A stretch of DNA of 64,000 nt, taken from positions 271,297 to 335,296 of the forward strand of contig NZ_SGXC01000004.1 of the NCBI RefSeq assembly GCF_004216695.1. Reading direction: 5' to 3'. Positions 1 through 9,124 of the stretch are shown in pieces. This DNA is from Pigmentiphaga kullae (lineage in GTDB: Bacteria; Pseudomonadota; Gammaproteobacteria; Burkholderiales; Burkholderiaceae_B). Each line of letters opens with the position of its first letter. The stretch's first letter is position 1. The translations under genes were made by a program, and so were the position numbers. The notes beneath the pieces are model-generated. The model was not told the origin of the DNA. It saw nothing but the letters and a program-made list of their open reading frames with translations, and ran no database searches.

Positions 1-1202
1 CTGCCGATGATGAAAGCGCCGTCGGGCCCCATCATGGCCCCCCGGTTCAGGTCGACGACGGTGGTCCACTGGTCGGGCGCGGTCGCCAGGCGGAACGGGA
101 ACGGGTGGTCCAGCCCAGGCGTTCCGTCGGCGGCGCGCAGGCGTTCGCGCAGGCCCTGGCGGTCGTCCGGATGGACCTGTCGCAGCACTTCGTCCAACGT
201 TCCGGGGCCGGGGCGGGCGTCGGGCGGCGCGTCCCAGACGATGGTGCCCGAGGCCAGGTCCAGCCGGTACAGGGTCTCGCGGCCGCCGGCGTCGGCCGTG
301 CGCGGGCGCCGGATGCCGCGGGTCAGCACCCGCACGAAGACCTGCAGCATGGCGACCGAGACCAGATAGCACTGGACCAGCAGCAGGGGTTCGCCCGGCA
401 GGAAGCCGCGCAGGAAGAAGGGGCCGCGTCCGGCGTTGGAGTGATAGATGACGATGGCCGCCATGGTCAGCACGGCCAGCGAACCCATGCGGTTGCCGCC
501 GCTGAGCGTCGCCACGGTGGCCAGCGCCAGCGGGATGCAGGCCAGCCCCAGCAGCAGCGGCGCTTCGGACGTGGACGGGCGGTGCACGCCGAACACGTAC
601 CAGGTCATGGCCGCCAGCAGCAGCCACGCGGCGATGCCCACGGTACGGCCGATCGGTCCCGGTGGCGCCTCCACCGTGCGAAAACCCATGAATCCCATCA
701 GCACCGAGACGCCGAACAGCACGCCGGTCACGGTGGCCGCCCACCATATCCACGCCAGGTCGGAGACGGCCTCCCACAGGACTTCATGCTTGATCAGCGC
801 CAGTCCCGCGCTGCCGGCCACGGCGGCCAGCGCGCTGACCACGAAGGTGACGGCCACCCAGCCGAGCACCGCGTGCAGGTCGTCCCGGCCCTGGGCATAG
901 CGCTGCGAGAGCCAGGCGATGCCGAGCGTGGAGGCGAGCGACAGGCCGGCGAGCCAGGCCGAGGGGACCAGCGGATGGCCGGTCAGCGCGGACAGTCCGA
1001 GGTCGGCGGCGAACAGCGCGGCGACCAGAGCCGCCCAGGCGCCGCGCGGCATGGCGAAGAAGGCGGCGACGGCGACGCCGGCGGGGAACCAGACGAAGGA
1101 CACCTGGGTGACGGGATCGTCCAGAGAGAACGACAGATAGGCGCAGGCCACATAGAGCGCGGCCCAGAGCGCGAGGCGTCCAAGCAAGCTGGCGAAAGGC
1201 AT
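1..1202 (-). CDS. MASE1-domain membrane signalling protein (3' part outside window)
   Basis: The gene starts at ATG 1202 and runs off the left edge with about 400 codons and no stop, so its output domain is not visible. The N-terminal roughly 290 residues are a chain of hydrophobic helices. Near the start is the run SFVWFPAGVAVAAFF, typical of MASE1, an integral membrane sensor found in diguanylate cyclases and histidine kinases. Around residues 330-400 a PAS-like segment follows (ETLYRLDLASGTIVWDAP, then LRQVHPDDRQGLRERL). From the family, a GGDEF, EAL or kinase domain would be expected next. The neighbouring diguanylate cyclase makes c-di-GMP signalling plausible, but this is inference. Confidence 0.75.
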   Translation of the reverse strand, partial: MPFASLLGRLALWAALYVACAYLSFSLDDPVTQVSFVWFPAGVAVAAFFAMPRGAWAALVAALFAADLGLSALTGHPLVPSAWLAGLSLASTLGIAWLSQRYAQGRDDLHAVLGWVAVTFVVSALAAVAGSAGLALIKHEVLWEAVSDLAWIWWAATVTGVLFGVSVLMGFMGFRTVEAPPGPIGRTVGIAAWLLLAAMTWYVFGVHRPSTSEAPLLLGLACIPLALATVATLSGGNRMGSLAVLTMAAIVIYHSNAGRGPFFLRGFLPGEPLLLVQCYLVSVAMLQVFVRVLTRGIRRPRTADAGGRETLYRLDLASGTIVWDAPPDARPGPGTLDEVLRQVHPDDRQGLRERLRAADGTPGLDHPFPFRLATAPDQWTTVVDLNRGAMMGPDGAFIIG

Positions 1203-1285
1203 GGCGATTCCCGGTGGTTGTTCTTGTGGCCGTCGAAGCGGCTCTGCCCAGGCGAAAGTATAAGGAAAAAAGATGACACGGCCGT

Positions 1286-1729
1286 TCAACGGCCGGGGTT
1301 CGCCACCTTCTGCAATTCATGGTTGCCGGCCAGCGGGCCCTGGGGACGCGTGCCGTCCGTGTACAGTTGGATGAGCCGTCCCTCGGCCACGAAATACTGC
1401 CGTCCGTCCCCGGCCTGGTCCAGGGTGATGCGCGTGCCGTCGGGCTGCCAGGTGAAGCTGCCTTCGACGCGGTCGGCGCGCGGCTGGCGGTCGAGATACT
1501 GGGTCTCCAGTTCGTAGCGGCCATCCTGGCGCAGCGTGAGCCGGGTCCGGATGCCCGGGCAGTCGGCGCAGGGAAGCGTGCCTTCGTAGACGCCGTTCCA
1601 GTCCAGCGCGTTGCGGGCGTTGTGCCCGTCGACGACGGGGCTGGCGGCCGGCGTGTCGGGTTCCCTGGGAGGCGCGTCGCAGCCGGCGATGAGCACGGCG
1701 GCAAGGCACGCGAAGGCGGCGGTTTTCAT
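1286..1729 (-). CDS. NlpE-like lipoprotein
   Basis: This 147-residue protein has a lipoprotein signal peptide ending in the lipobox LIAGC (lipidated Cys about residue 17). The mature part contains GVYEGTLPCADCPGIRTRL, the core of the NlpE N-terminal domain with its CxxC pair, then a small beta-barrel-like stretch (DGRYELETQYLD). E. coli NlpE is an outer-membrane lipoprotein that signals surface and copper stress through Cpx. This one is shorter and has only the N-terminal domain, as is common for NlpE-N proteins outside the enterics. Its specific role here is unknown. It lies 99 bp downstream of the diguanylate cyclase on the same strand. Confidence 0.8.
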   Translation of the reverse strand: MKTAAFACLAAVLIAGCDAPPREPDTPAASPVVDGHNARNALDWNGVYEGTLPCADCPGIRTRLTLRQDGRYELETQYLDRQPRADRVEGSFTWQPDGTRITLDQAGDGRQYFVAEGRLIQLYTDGTRPQGPLAGNHELQKVANPGR

Positions 1730-1828
1730 GATGTCGCTCCGGTTGCCGGCGCTCGCGCGGGGGCGCGGCGCTTTCCGCCAACGGTAGCAGGCGGCCGCCG
1801 CCGCGCCGGCAACCGGATGTAAGAGGCC

Positions 1829-3460
1829 CTAGAACAGCGAGCGCTCCAGCGCGCGGTCCCCGGCGTCGGGGTCCAGCACCGCCTGGTTCCTGCCACGGGA
1901 CTTGGCGGCATACAGCGCGGCGTCGGCGCGGCTGATCAGTTCTTCCAGCGACGTGCCGGAATGCGGGAAGACCGCGATCCCCGCCGAGGCGCCGACCGTG
2001 GGCGAGACGCCCGGATACGGCTCGGACAGCACCGCCACCAGGCTGTTGGCCACGGCTTCGGCGGCGGCGGGGCCGGCGCCGTCCAGCAGCACCATGAATT
2101 CGTCGCCGCCGTAGCGCGCGACCACGTCGGAATGGCGCACGGCGTCGGCCATGCGGCGCGCGGCGATCTGCAGCACCGTGTCGCCCGTGCCGTGGCCGTG
2201 GACGTCGTTGACGGTCTTGAAATGATCGAGGTCGATGGCCACCAGGGCCAGCGACGCCTGGGACCGCTGCGCGGCCGCGATCGCGCGGCGGGCCAGTTCC
2301 GAGAACAGGACCCGGTTGCTCAATCGGGTGAGCGGGTCGTAATAGGCAAGCTGGCGCGCGTGCTCGAGCGTATCGGCGGCATGTTCGATGGCATCGGCCA
2401 CGGCCGCTGTTTCCTTGAAGTGCGGCGGCGCCACGCCGATGCGATGGCCGGCTCCCAGCGCCAGGGCGGGCTCCACGAGGTTGCCCACCGCCTGTTCGAT
2501 ACGGCGCGCCAACCGATAGGCCAGGCCCAGGCCGAGCAGGATGGCCAGCAGCCCGCCGCCGGCCACCCAGGCCATGGCGCGATAGAGATCGGCCGTGAAC
2601 GCGGCGGTGGGCGCGCCCACGACGATGGCCCACTGCGTCGTGCCCAGATGGCTGAACGCCGTCAGCACCGGGATGCCTTCCTTGGTCAGGCTGGGCAGCG
2701 TGCCTTCATGCTGGCGCTGGACCGCGTCGGCCAGCGACGGCACGGCCCGTTCGCCGACGAAGCGCGCCTCTTCCCGGGTGCGGCCGAGTATGGTCGAGTC
2801 GCGGTCGAGCACGGCCGCCACCCAGCCCTCGTCCAGCGTATGCCGGTTCATCAGGGCGCCCAGGCGGTCCGAGCCGATGTCGGCGAACAGCAGGTAGCGG
2901 GCCTCCCCCTCGATCGTGACCGGCACGCCCACGATGATGGTGAGCCCGCGTCCTTGCTGCGGCGGCCCCAGCCGGGCCACCATGGGATGGCTGCCGCGGC
3001 TGGAGACGTGCGGCAGGTCCGGCAGCCGGGCGCGCGGCTGGAGCGAGCCGGGGCGGGCCGTGGAGGTGTCCAGGATCTCGTTGCCGCGCAGGTCGGTCAG
3101 CACGTAGCGATCGATGTCCTGGTATTTGAGCGCCTCGATGGCCCGCAACTGAAACGAGTCCAGGTCGGCGCGCACCAGGTCGCTGGATCCGGCCAGCACG
3201 CGCAGGCCGGCACCTATGCCTTCAAGCTCCTGGTCCAGGTCGGCGGCCAGGCTGCGGGCGGTCAGGATGGTGGTTTCGTAGATGCGGGTCTTGCGCAGCG
3301 CGTAGGTCTCGTACACCGCGAGGCCGGCGACCAGCGTGGCGGGAAGCGTGCAGACGACGACCAGGGCGAGCAGGCCGATGCGTATCGAGATCGTTCCGCC
3401 GCGCCGGGCATGGCCGGCCGGCGTATTGGATAAAGAGGACTGCGCTGGAACGGATGTCAT
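1829..3460 (-). CDS. membrane-anchored diguanylate cyclase (Cache-type sensor plus GGDEF)
   Basis: A 543-residue protein with one membrane helix at about residues 28-50, a periplasmic sensor region of roughly 230 residues resembling dCache domains, a second helix near 290-312 and a C-terminal GGDEF domain. The active site reads RYGGDEF. An RxxD product-inhibition site (RHSD) lies five residues before GGDEF, so the enzyme should make c-di-GMP from two GTP with feedback inhibition. The segment YYDPLTRLSNR is the usual start of a GGDEF domain, and no EAL domain follows. The ligand is unknown. It is probably expressed alone or with the downstream lipoprotein gene. Confidence 0.9.
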   Translation of the reverse strand: MTSVPAQSSLSNTPAGHARRGGTISIRIGLLALVVVCTLPATLVAGLAVYETYALRKTRIYETTILTARSLAADLDQELEGIGAGLRVLAGSSDLVRADLDSFQLRAIEALKYQDIDRYVLTDLRGNEILDTSTARPGSLQPRARLPDLPHVSSRGSHPMVARLGPPQQGRGLTIIVGVPVTIEGEARYLLFADIGSDRLGALMNRHTLDEGWVAAVLDRDSTILGRTREEARFVGERAVPSLADAVQRQHEGTLPSLTKEGIPVLTAFSHLGTTQWAIVVGAPTAAFTADLYRAMAWVAGGGLLAILLGLGLAYRLARRIEQAVGNLVEPALALGAGHRIGVAPPHFKETAAVADAIEHAADTLEHARQLAYYDPLTRLSNRVLFSELARRAIAAAQRSQASLALVAIDLDHFKTVNDVHGHGTGDTVLQIAARRMADAVRHSDVVARYGGDEFMVLLDGAGPAAAEAVANSLVAVLSEPYPGVSPTVGASAGIAVFPHSGTSLEELISRADAALYAAKSRGRNQAVLDPDAGDRALERSLF

Positions 3461-3546
3461 CTGCCATGGAGCGGGACTGCCTGGCCCGCTGCCTTGTTTT
3501 TGCCCAGCCTACCATGCGAGGCACCCGCTGCAAATCCGTGCGGGCC

Positions 3547-4722
3547 TCAGGTGCCCAGGCCGTGCAGCCACAAACGCAGCCCGTCCCACGTGCGGCCGAA
3601 CCACGATGCCGCCTGCACCGGCTCGAGGGCGATCAACGGCAGGCGCCGGGCCGGTTCGCCGTCCACGCGCACTTCGAGTTCGCCCACGCGCTGTCCCGCC
3701 GCCAGCGGCGCGATCAGCGGCGAGGCCGGATGCAGGGTGCGTTCGATCCGTGCGCCCGGGCGCACGGTGATGTAGGTGTCGCGCTGCAAGCCCATCGGCA
3801 CGGTCGGGCGGGTGCCTTTCCAGACGCGCGGCGAACCGACCGGATCCCCGCCCGCATACAGCCGCACCGTCTCGAAGTTGCGAAAGCCCCATTCCAGCAG
3901 TTCGCGGCTCTGCCGGGTGCGGTCGTGGTCGGAGGCGGTGCCGACCACCACCGAGACCAGCCGCCGCTGGACGCCGCCGCTGGCGCGCCGCGCGGTCGCC
4001 ACGAGGCTGTAGCCGGCCGACTCGGTGTGGCCGGTCTTCATGCCGTCCACGCTGGCGTCCAGCCACAGCAGGCGATTGCGGTTGGGCTGCGTGATGCGGT
4101 TGTAGGTGTATTGCCGCGTGGCGTCGTAGGTTCCGGCCAGGTCGGGGAAGTCGCGCACGATCCGGGCCGCCAGCACGGACAGGTCGCGCGCGGTCGAATA
4201 CGTTTGGGGATCGGGCAGGCCGTGCGGGTTCGAGAAGTGGGTCGAGGCCAGGCCCATTTCCCCGGCCTCCTGGTTCATGCGTGCGACGAAGGCCTCGACC
4301 GACCCGGCGACGCCTTCGGCCAGCGCGATCGCCGCGTCGTTGCCCGACTGCACCAGCAGCCCGTACAGCAGCTCGTCGATGGTGGCCTGCCTGCCGGGTT
4401 CGAGGAACATGCGGGAGCTGCCCGGCGCCACCTTCCAGGCCCGCGTCGATACCGTGACCCGCGTGTCGCGGGCCACGGCGCGGTCGCGCAGCGCCTGGAA
4501 CACGACGTAGGCCGTCATCATCTTGGTGAGCGAGGCCGGCTCGATGCGTTTGTCCGGGTCGTGCGCGCCCAGCACCTGGCCGCTGGTCGAATCCAGGAGC
4601 AGCCAGGCGCGGGCGGACAGCGACAGCGCAGGAACGGGGACGGCGGCGGGCGAGGGCTGGGCGTGGGCGGCGGCGATGCAGAGGGCGCAGGCCAGCGCCG
4701 CCGCCATCTTCGATATGGGCAT
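3547..4722 (-). CDS. D-alanyl-D-alanine carboxypeptidase (PBP5/6 type)
   Basis: A 391-residue periplasmic penicillin-binding protein with a cleavable signal peptide (about residues 1-21, ending AAHA). All three serine-peptidase motifs are present: SLTK with nucleophile Ser64 and Lys67, SGN at 126-128, and KTG at 229-231. A C-terminal PBP5-like beta domain follows, and the last residues (DGLRLWLHGLGT) form a short amphipathic tail of the kind that holds PBP5 to the inner membrane. It removes the terminal D-Ala from peptidoglycan pentapeptides. It starts 3 bp after the stop of the CLC gene on the same strand, so the two are probably co-transcribed. Confidence 0.93.
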   Translation of the reverse strand: MPISKMAAALACALCIAAAHAQPSPAAVPVPALSLSARAWLLLDSTSGQVLGAHDPDKRIEPASLTKMMTAYVVFQALRDRAVARDTRVTVSTRAWKVAPGSSRMFLEPGRQATIDELLYGLLVQSGNDAAIALAEGVAGSVEAFVARMNQEAGEMGLASTHFSNPHGLPDPQTYSTARDLSVLAARIVRDFPDLAGTYDATRQYTYNRITQPNRNRLLWLDASVDGMKTGHTESAGYSLVATARRASGGVQRRLVSVVVGTASDHDRTRQSRELLEWGFRNFETVRLYAGGDPVGSPRVWKGTRPTVPMGLQRDTYITVRPGARIERTLHPASPLIAPLAAGQRVGELEVRVDGEPARRLPLIALEPVQAASWFGRTWDGLRLWLHGLGT

Positions 4723-4725
4723 GTC

Positions 4726-6522
4726 TTAACGGATGTCGTGAATGGGGGGGCGACCGGCGTCCGCGTTCCATCGGAAATAGGCCATGCGATCGCGCTCTTC
4801 AGCCAGGCGCAGCGCCCGCAGCCGCAACAGGTCCTTGCGGCCCACGAGCCCCACCAGCTTTCCGCCGGCGCGGTCGACGATGGGCACGCGCCCCACGCCC
4901 GCGAGCGCCATGCGGTCGGCCAACTGGCTGGCGAGTTCGTCCGGATAGGCGACCAGAAGTTCCCGGTCGGCCAGCAGTTCGCCCATGGGCTGGCCGCGGT
5001 CTTCCTGTTCGACCGTCCAGGCCAGGCTGTCGGCGCGGGTGACTTCGCCCACCACCACGCCTTGCGCGTCGACCACCGGATAGCTCGTGTGGCGGCGCTC
5101 CAGCGTCGTGAAATGCTCCACGGCCTGGCCCACCGTCATCGAGGCCGGCAGCGTCTCCACCTGCCGCGTCATCAGGTCGGCCACCCGCACGAGGTCGAAC
5201 GGATCCACGTGGTACTCGCGGGTGACGTGATGGCCGCGGCGGGCGATCTTCTCGGTCAGGATGGAGCGCTTGAGCAGCAGCACCGTCACGCCGTAGGCGA
5301 AGGCGCAGGCGGTCAGCACGGGCACCATCACGCCGAAGTTGCCGGTCAGCTCCACGGCGAACAGCGTGGCGGTGAGCGGCGCGCGCATGGTGCCGCCCAT
5401 CATCGCCGCCATGCCCAGCAGGGCCCAGAAGCCGGGGGCGGCATCGGGCATCAGCGGCGTCGCCAGGGCGCCCAGCGCGCCGCCGAAGATCAGCAGCGGG
5501 GCCAGCACGCCGCCCGAAGTGCCCGAGCCCAGCGCCACCGCCCAGATGACGACCTTGACCGCCAGCAGGAGCAGCACCGCGTGCAGCGCCAGGTCGCCGG
5601 CCAGCAGGTGGCGGATGTTGTCGTAGCCCACTCCCAGGGCTGCCGGTTCGATCAGGCCGCCCAGCCCGATGACGAGACCGCCGATGGCGGGCCACCACAT
5701 CCAGTGGAGGGGGAGCTTGGCGAAGCCGTCCTCGGCGGCGTAGACCAGCGTCGTCAGCACGCCCGACCCCAGTCCGGCGACGATGCCGAGCGCGGCGAAG
5801 GCCGCCACGTGCGCGGCCGAGACATCGACCGAACCGGCATAGGGGAACAGCGGGGCGCCGCCCATGATGAGCGGGCGGACGGCGGCGGCGACCACGGCGG
5901 CCACCGCCACCGGCAGGAAGCTGCGGGGCTTCCATTCGAACAGCAGCAGTTCCACCGCCAGCAGCAGCGCGGCCACGGGCGTGCCGAAAATGGCCGTCAT
6001 GCCCGCCGCGGCGCCGGCCACCAGCAGCGTCTTGCGCTCGGCCGAGCTCATGTGGACCATCTGCGCCAGTAGCGAGCCGATGGCGCCGCCGGTCATGATG
6101 ATCGGTCCTTCCGCGCCGAACGGGCCGCCGGTGCCGATCGACACGGCCGAGGACAGCGGCTTGAGCACCGCCACCTTGGGCTGGATGCGGCTGCGGCCGA
6201 TCAGGATGGCTTCCATGGCTTCGGGGATGCCGTGGCCGCGGATCTTCTCGGAACCGTAGCGCGCCATGAAACCGATGATGAGACAGCCCGCCACCGGCAC
6301 GAACACCGTGGTCCAGCCCAGCGGCGTGCCGGAGATAGGCAGGTCTTCGAGCGACAGGCGGCCGTAGTAGGCCAGGTTGGTGCACAGCGTGATCAGCCGC
6401 AGCAGCAGCCATGCGGCGCCGACGCTGCACAGGCCGATGACCGCGGCCAGGGCCATGAGCAGCAGGACTCGACGGTCGGTCGTGAAATCGCCGAGCCGGG
6501 AAGCAGGAACGGAATGAGACAT
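4726..6522 (-). CDS. CLC-family chloride channel/H+ antiporter with C-terminal CBS pair
   Basis: About 598 residues with roughly ten membrane helices. CLC selectivity motifs are visible: GHGIPE, GAEGP (carrying the gating glutamate typical of proton-coupled antiporters) and GTSGGVLAP. The C-terminal ~150 residues form two CBS repeats (LMTRQVETLPASMTV and the region ending VGLVGRKDLLRLR), which usually bind adenine nucleotides and regulate the pore. ATG 6522 is preferred because the protein then begins MSHSVPASRLGDF; an in-frame start at 6567 would add 15 atypical residues and run into the AT-rich divergent promoter. It is divergent from the MarR gene at 6603. Confidence 0.88.
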   Translation of the reverse strand: MSHSVPASRLGDFTTDRRVLLLMALAAVIGLCSVGAAWLLLRLITLCTNLAYYGRLSLEDLPISGTPLGWTTVFVPVAGCLIIGFMARYGSEKIRGHGIPEAMEAILIGRSRIQPKVAVLKPLSSAVSIGTGGPFGAEGPIIMTGGAIGSLLAQMVHMSSAERKTLLVAGAAAGMTAIFGTPVAALLLAVELLLFEWKPRSFLPVAVAAVVAAAVRPLIMGGAPLFPYAGSVDVSAAHVAAFAALGIVAGLGSGVLTTLVYAAEDGFAKLPLHWMWWPAIGGLVIGLGGLIEPAALGVGYDNIRHLLAGDLALHAVLLLLAVKVVIWAVALGSGTSGGVLAPLLIFGGALGALATPLMPDAAPGFWALLGMAAMMGGTMRAPLTATLFAVELTGNFGVMVPVLTACAFAYGVTVLLLKRSILTEKIARRGHHVTREYHVDPFDLVRVADLMTRQVETLPASMTVGQAVEHFTTLERRHTSYPVVDAQGVVVGEVTRADSLAWTVEQEDRGQPMGELLADRELLVAYPDELASQLADRMALAGVGRVPIVDRAGGKLVGLVGRKDLLRLRALRLAEERDRMAYFRWNADAGRPPIHDIR

Positions 6523-6567
6523 GATGAAAGGGGGAAGGGACGAGGCGCCCCGGACATGGGGCGCCAT

Positions 6568-6588
6568 ATATATCGTACCACGACATAT
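6568..6588. promoter_or_regulatory. inverted repeat in the CLC/marR divergent promoter
   Basis: ATATATCGT-ACC-ACGACATAT has 9-bp arms with one mismatch around a 3-bp centre. It is a sharp AT-rich patch between the CLC gene and marR. MarR dimers bind such short palindromes and usually repress their own gene, so this is the best operator candidate. A possible -10 (TAGAAT, 6591-6596) directly abuts it on the marR side. Confidence 0.45.
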
Positions 6589-6602
6589 ATTAGAATGCCC
6601 GG

Positions 6603-7055
6603 GTGAAGAAAACCGCTTCCTCGTCGCGCGCCGCGCGATCCAGCCTGTCGACCGCCGACTATGCGCTGCTGGCCGAGTTCCGCTACGCCCTGCGCCGTTT
6701 CATCGCGTTCAGCGAAGACGCCGCGCATGCGATCGGCCTGGCGCCGCAGCAGCACCAGGCGCTGCTCGCCATCAAGGGCGCGCCCGGACGCGATGGGTTG
6801 TATGTGGGAGAGATCGCCGACCGTCTGCTGATCAGGCCGCATTCGGCCGCCGAGCTGGCCGGGCGGCTGGTGCGCATGGACCTGGTCGCGCGCATGGCGG
6901 ATCCCGAGGACGGCCGCAAGGTGCGGCTGGTGCTGACGGCGCACGCCGAGCAACTGCTGGAGGAGCTGTCGGCGGCGCACCTGGAGGAATTGCGGGCGAT
7001 CAAGCCGCTGCTGACGCGGCTGCTCGCACGTTTCGACGACGGCGCGGCGGACTGA
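6603..7055 (+). CDS. MarR-family transcriptional regulator
   Basis: A 150-residue winged-helix regulator. The centre (EIADRLLIRPHSAAELAGRLVRMDLVAR) is the helix-turn-helix, followed by the MarR wing signature DPEDGRKVRLVLT. The start is GTG with no purine-rich ribosome-binding site, and the candidate -10 lies only 7 bp upstream, so the mRNA may be leaderless. It is divergent from the CLC gene, with an inverted repeat between them, and may control itself and that gene. The effector is unknown. Confidence 0.88.
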   Translation: MKKTASSSRAARSSLSTADYALLAEFRYALRRFIAFSEDAAHAIGLAPQQHQALLAIKGAPGRDGLYVGEIADRLLIRPHSAAELAGRLVRMDLVARMADPEDGRKVRLVLTAHAEQLLEELSAAHLEELRAIKPLLTRLLARFDDGAAD

Positions 7056-7068
7056 ACGTTCCCGCCCG

Positions 7069-7989
7069 TCAACCCTTGGCGGACGCGCGGCGCAGCCGCC
7101 GGATGCCGGCGTGCCCCAGGACGAAATCCATGAAGGCCTGGGCCGCCGGCGAAACCGCCACGGTGGCGCGGTGCACGATCGACACTTCGCGCCGCACGAC
7201 CGGGTCCTGCAAGGGCTTCCAGGCGATGACGCGCCGGTCGGCCAGCGCGGTCGCATAGCCGGGCACGATGCCCACCCCCTGTCCCGCCGACACCAGCCCG
7301 ATCAGCGTTCCGACGTAGGTCGCCTCGCCCGCCGGATCGAGCGTCATGCCCGCCGCGTTGTAGCCCCGCTCGGCCAGTTCGCGGAACACGCTGCCGCGCG
7401 GCAGCGTCAGCACGCGTTCCTGTTCCAGCCGGCGCCAGGACAGGCGCCGCGCGCGGGCGAACGGATGGTCCACCGGAAATATCGCAACCAGCGATTCCTC
7501 GAACAACTGTGTGTGCTGCAACTCGGCCTCGGTGCGCCGGAACGTTCCTATGCCGAGGTCGGCCGCGCCGCTGCGGACCTGAGGCAGCACCTCGTCCGGC
7601 AGCGAATCCTTCAAGACGAGTTCGATGCCGGGATGGCCGGTCCTGAAGTCGGCGACCAACGGGGGCAGCAGAGTGCCGGACAGCACCAGCGGCGCGGCCA
7701 CGACCACGCGCCCGCGCTGGTGCGCCACCCATTGGTCGACGTTGGCGATGGCGTGGCCGATGTCGTCCAGGATGCGTTCGGCGCTGGCCAGGAATTCCCG
7801 GCCGACGGCGGTGACGCTGACGCTGCGCGTGGTGCGGTCGACCAGTCGCGTGCCCAGTCCCGTCTCCAGTTCGCGGACCAGCAGGCTGAGCGCCGATTGC
7901 GTGACGTGCATGGCATGGGCGGCCTTGGTGAAGCTGCCCAGCCGGGAGACCAGCACGAAGGCTTGCAACTGACGCACCGTCAAATTCAT
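7069..7989 (-). CDS. LysR-family transcriptional regulator
   Basis: A 306-residue LysR regulator. The N-terminal HTH (LQAFVLVSRLGSFTKAAHAMHVTQSALSLLV) is complete, and the effector domain shows the usual features (RGRVVVAAPLVLSG, DLGIGTF). It is divergent from a Bug receptor and GlcG-like gene pair with a 119-bp intergenic region, the classical arrangement for a LysR activator and its target. Its stop is 13 bp from the stop of the convergent MarR gene. The inducer is unknown. Confidence 0.9.
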   Translation of the reverse strand: MNLTVRQLQAFVLVSRLGSFTKAAHAMHVTQSALSLLVRELETGLGTRLVDRTTRSVSVTAVGREFLASAERILDDIGHAIANVDQWVAHQRGRVVVAAPLVLSGTLLPPLVADFRTGHPGIELVLKDSLPDEVLPQVRSGAADLGIGTFRRTEAELQHTQLFEESLVAIFPVDHPFARARRLSWRRLEQERVLTLPRGSVFRELAERGYNAAGMTLDPAGEATYVGTLIGLVSAGQGVGIVPGYATALADRRVIAWKPLQDPVVRREVSIVHRATVAVSPAAQAFMDFVLGHAGIRRLRRASAKG

Positions 7990-8001
7990 GAGATCAGCTC
8001 A

Positions 8002-8016
8002 TTTCTGGATAAGAAA
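8002..8016. promoter_or_regulatory. LysR-type inverted repeat
   Basis: TTTCT-GGATA-AGAAA is a perfect 5-bp inverted repeat with a 5-bp centre, containing the T-N11-A spacing of LysR recognition sites. It lies 13 bp upstream of the LysR start and about 93 bp before the Bug start, in the only AT-rich part of the gap. Probably the binding site of the regulator at 7069-7989. Confidence 0.5.
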
Positions 8017-8108
8017 TATTCGTTTGAATTATAAGTGAGCGAATCGTGTAATACGGCCATCCGTCATGAGAGCGGCCGGGCGGACCGGCCCCAGTCCAGG
8101 GAGACACG

Positions 8109-9083
8109 ATGAATCACCGCACATGGCTGGCCGCGTTCTGCGTGGCCGCATCCGCGTGCGTGCCGGCGGCGGCCGGCGCGCAGGACAAGTATCCTTCCCA
8201 GCCCATCAGGATCCTGGTCGGCTTTCCTCCGGGCAGTTCCACCGACGTGGGCACGCGCCTGGTCGCCGGCAAACTGGCGGCGGAGCTGGGCCAGAGCGTC
8301 GTGGTCGAGAACCGGCCGGGCGCGAGCAGCGACATCGCGGCGCGCGCCGCCGCCAATGCGCCCGCCGACGGCTACACGCTGTTCGTCGTGACCATCGCCA
8401 ACGCCATCAACTCCAGTTCGCGCAACCCCGACCTGGTCGACGTGGTCAAGAGCTTCGCGCCGGTAGGGCTGGTGGGCAACGTGCCCAATGTGCTGGTCGC
8501 CCACCCGTCCCGCAACCTGAAGTCGGTAGACGACCTGATCCGCGCGGCCAAGGCCAGGCCCGGCGGCATCACGTTCGCCTCGTCGGGCAACGGCACCTCG
8601 CCGCATCTGGCGGGGGAACTGTTCGCCAGCAAGGCGGGCGTGCAGTTGCTGCACGTGCCCTATCGGGGCAGTTCGCCGGCCATGGCCGATCTCCTGGGCG
8701 GCCAGGTCGCCATCATGTTCGCGCCTGCCTCCACCGCGTTGCCGCACATCCAGTCCGGCAAACTGGTGGCGCTGGCGGCGGCCAGCAAGGACCGTATCGC
8801 CGCGCTGCCCGACTTGAAGACCTTGTCGGAACTCGGGCTGAAGGACTTCGACACTTCGGTCTGGTTTGGCCTGGCGGCGCCCGAGGGTACGCCCGAGGCG
8901 GTCAGGCGGCGGCTGTCGGCGGCCATCCAGTCCGCGCTGGATACGCCTGACCTGCGGGCACAGTTCCGCGCGCAAGGCATCGAACCGTTCAAGGCCGGAC
9001 CCGAGGAAACCGCCCGCTACATCCGGGCCGAGGTCGACAAATGGGCCGAGGTCATGCAGGCGGCGGGCGTCAAGCTGGAATAG
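8109..9083 (+). CDS. Bug-family (TctC-like) periplasmic solute receptor
   Basis: A 324-residue protein with a Sec signal peptide (cleavage near AAAGAQD, residue ~24). Bug features are clear: IRILVGFPPGSSTD, VVVENRPGAS and PADGYTLFVV early, then SSGNGTSPHLAGELF and HVPYRGSSPAMADLLGGQV in the middle. Bug proteins bind small carboxylates or similar ligands in the periplasm, and some feed TctAB transporters. No tctA or tctB is nearby, so it is an orphan receptor. A good ribosome-binding site (GGGAGA) precedes ATG 8109. It probably forms an operon with the GlcG-like gene 41 bp downstream. Confidence 0.93.
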   Translation: MNHRTWLAAFCVAASACVPAAAGAQDKYPSQPIRILVGFPPGSSTDVGTRLVAGKLAAELGQSVVVENRPGASSDIAARAAANAPADGYTLFVVTIANAINSSSRNPDLVDVVKSFAPVGLVGNVPNVLVAHPSRNLKSVDDLIRAAKARPGGITFASSGNGTSPHLAGELFASKAGVQLLHVPYRGSSPAMADLLGGQVAIMFAPASTALPHIQSGKLVALAAASKDRIAALPDLKTLSELGLKDFDTSVWFGLAAPEGTPEAVRRRLSAAIQSALDTPDLRAQFRAQGIEPFKAGPEETARYIRAEVDKWAEVMQAAGVKLE

Positions 9084-9124
9084 CCCCACGCGGGCCTCAT
9101 CATCACCACAGGAGCAAGACAAGC

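Noticed and set aside
3454..6072. Very long open frame opposite the D,D-carboxypeptidase and CLC genes
   Set aside because: Its product is low-complexity (Arg, Gly, His, Gln-rich) with no recognisable domain, while the opposite strand has intact motifs. High GC content makes such antisense frames common; the same holds for those at 11448-14666, 14697-17051, 44955-48518 and 50656-53574.
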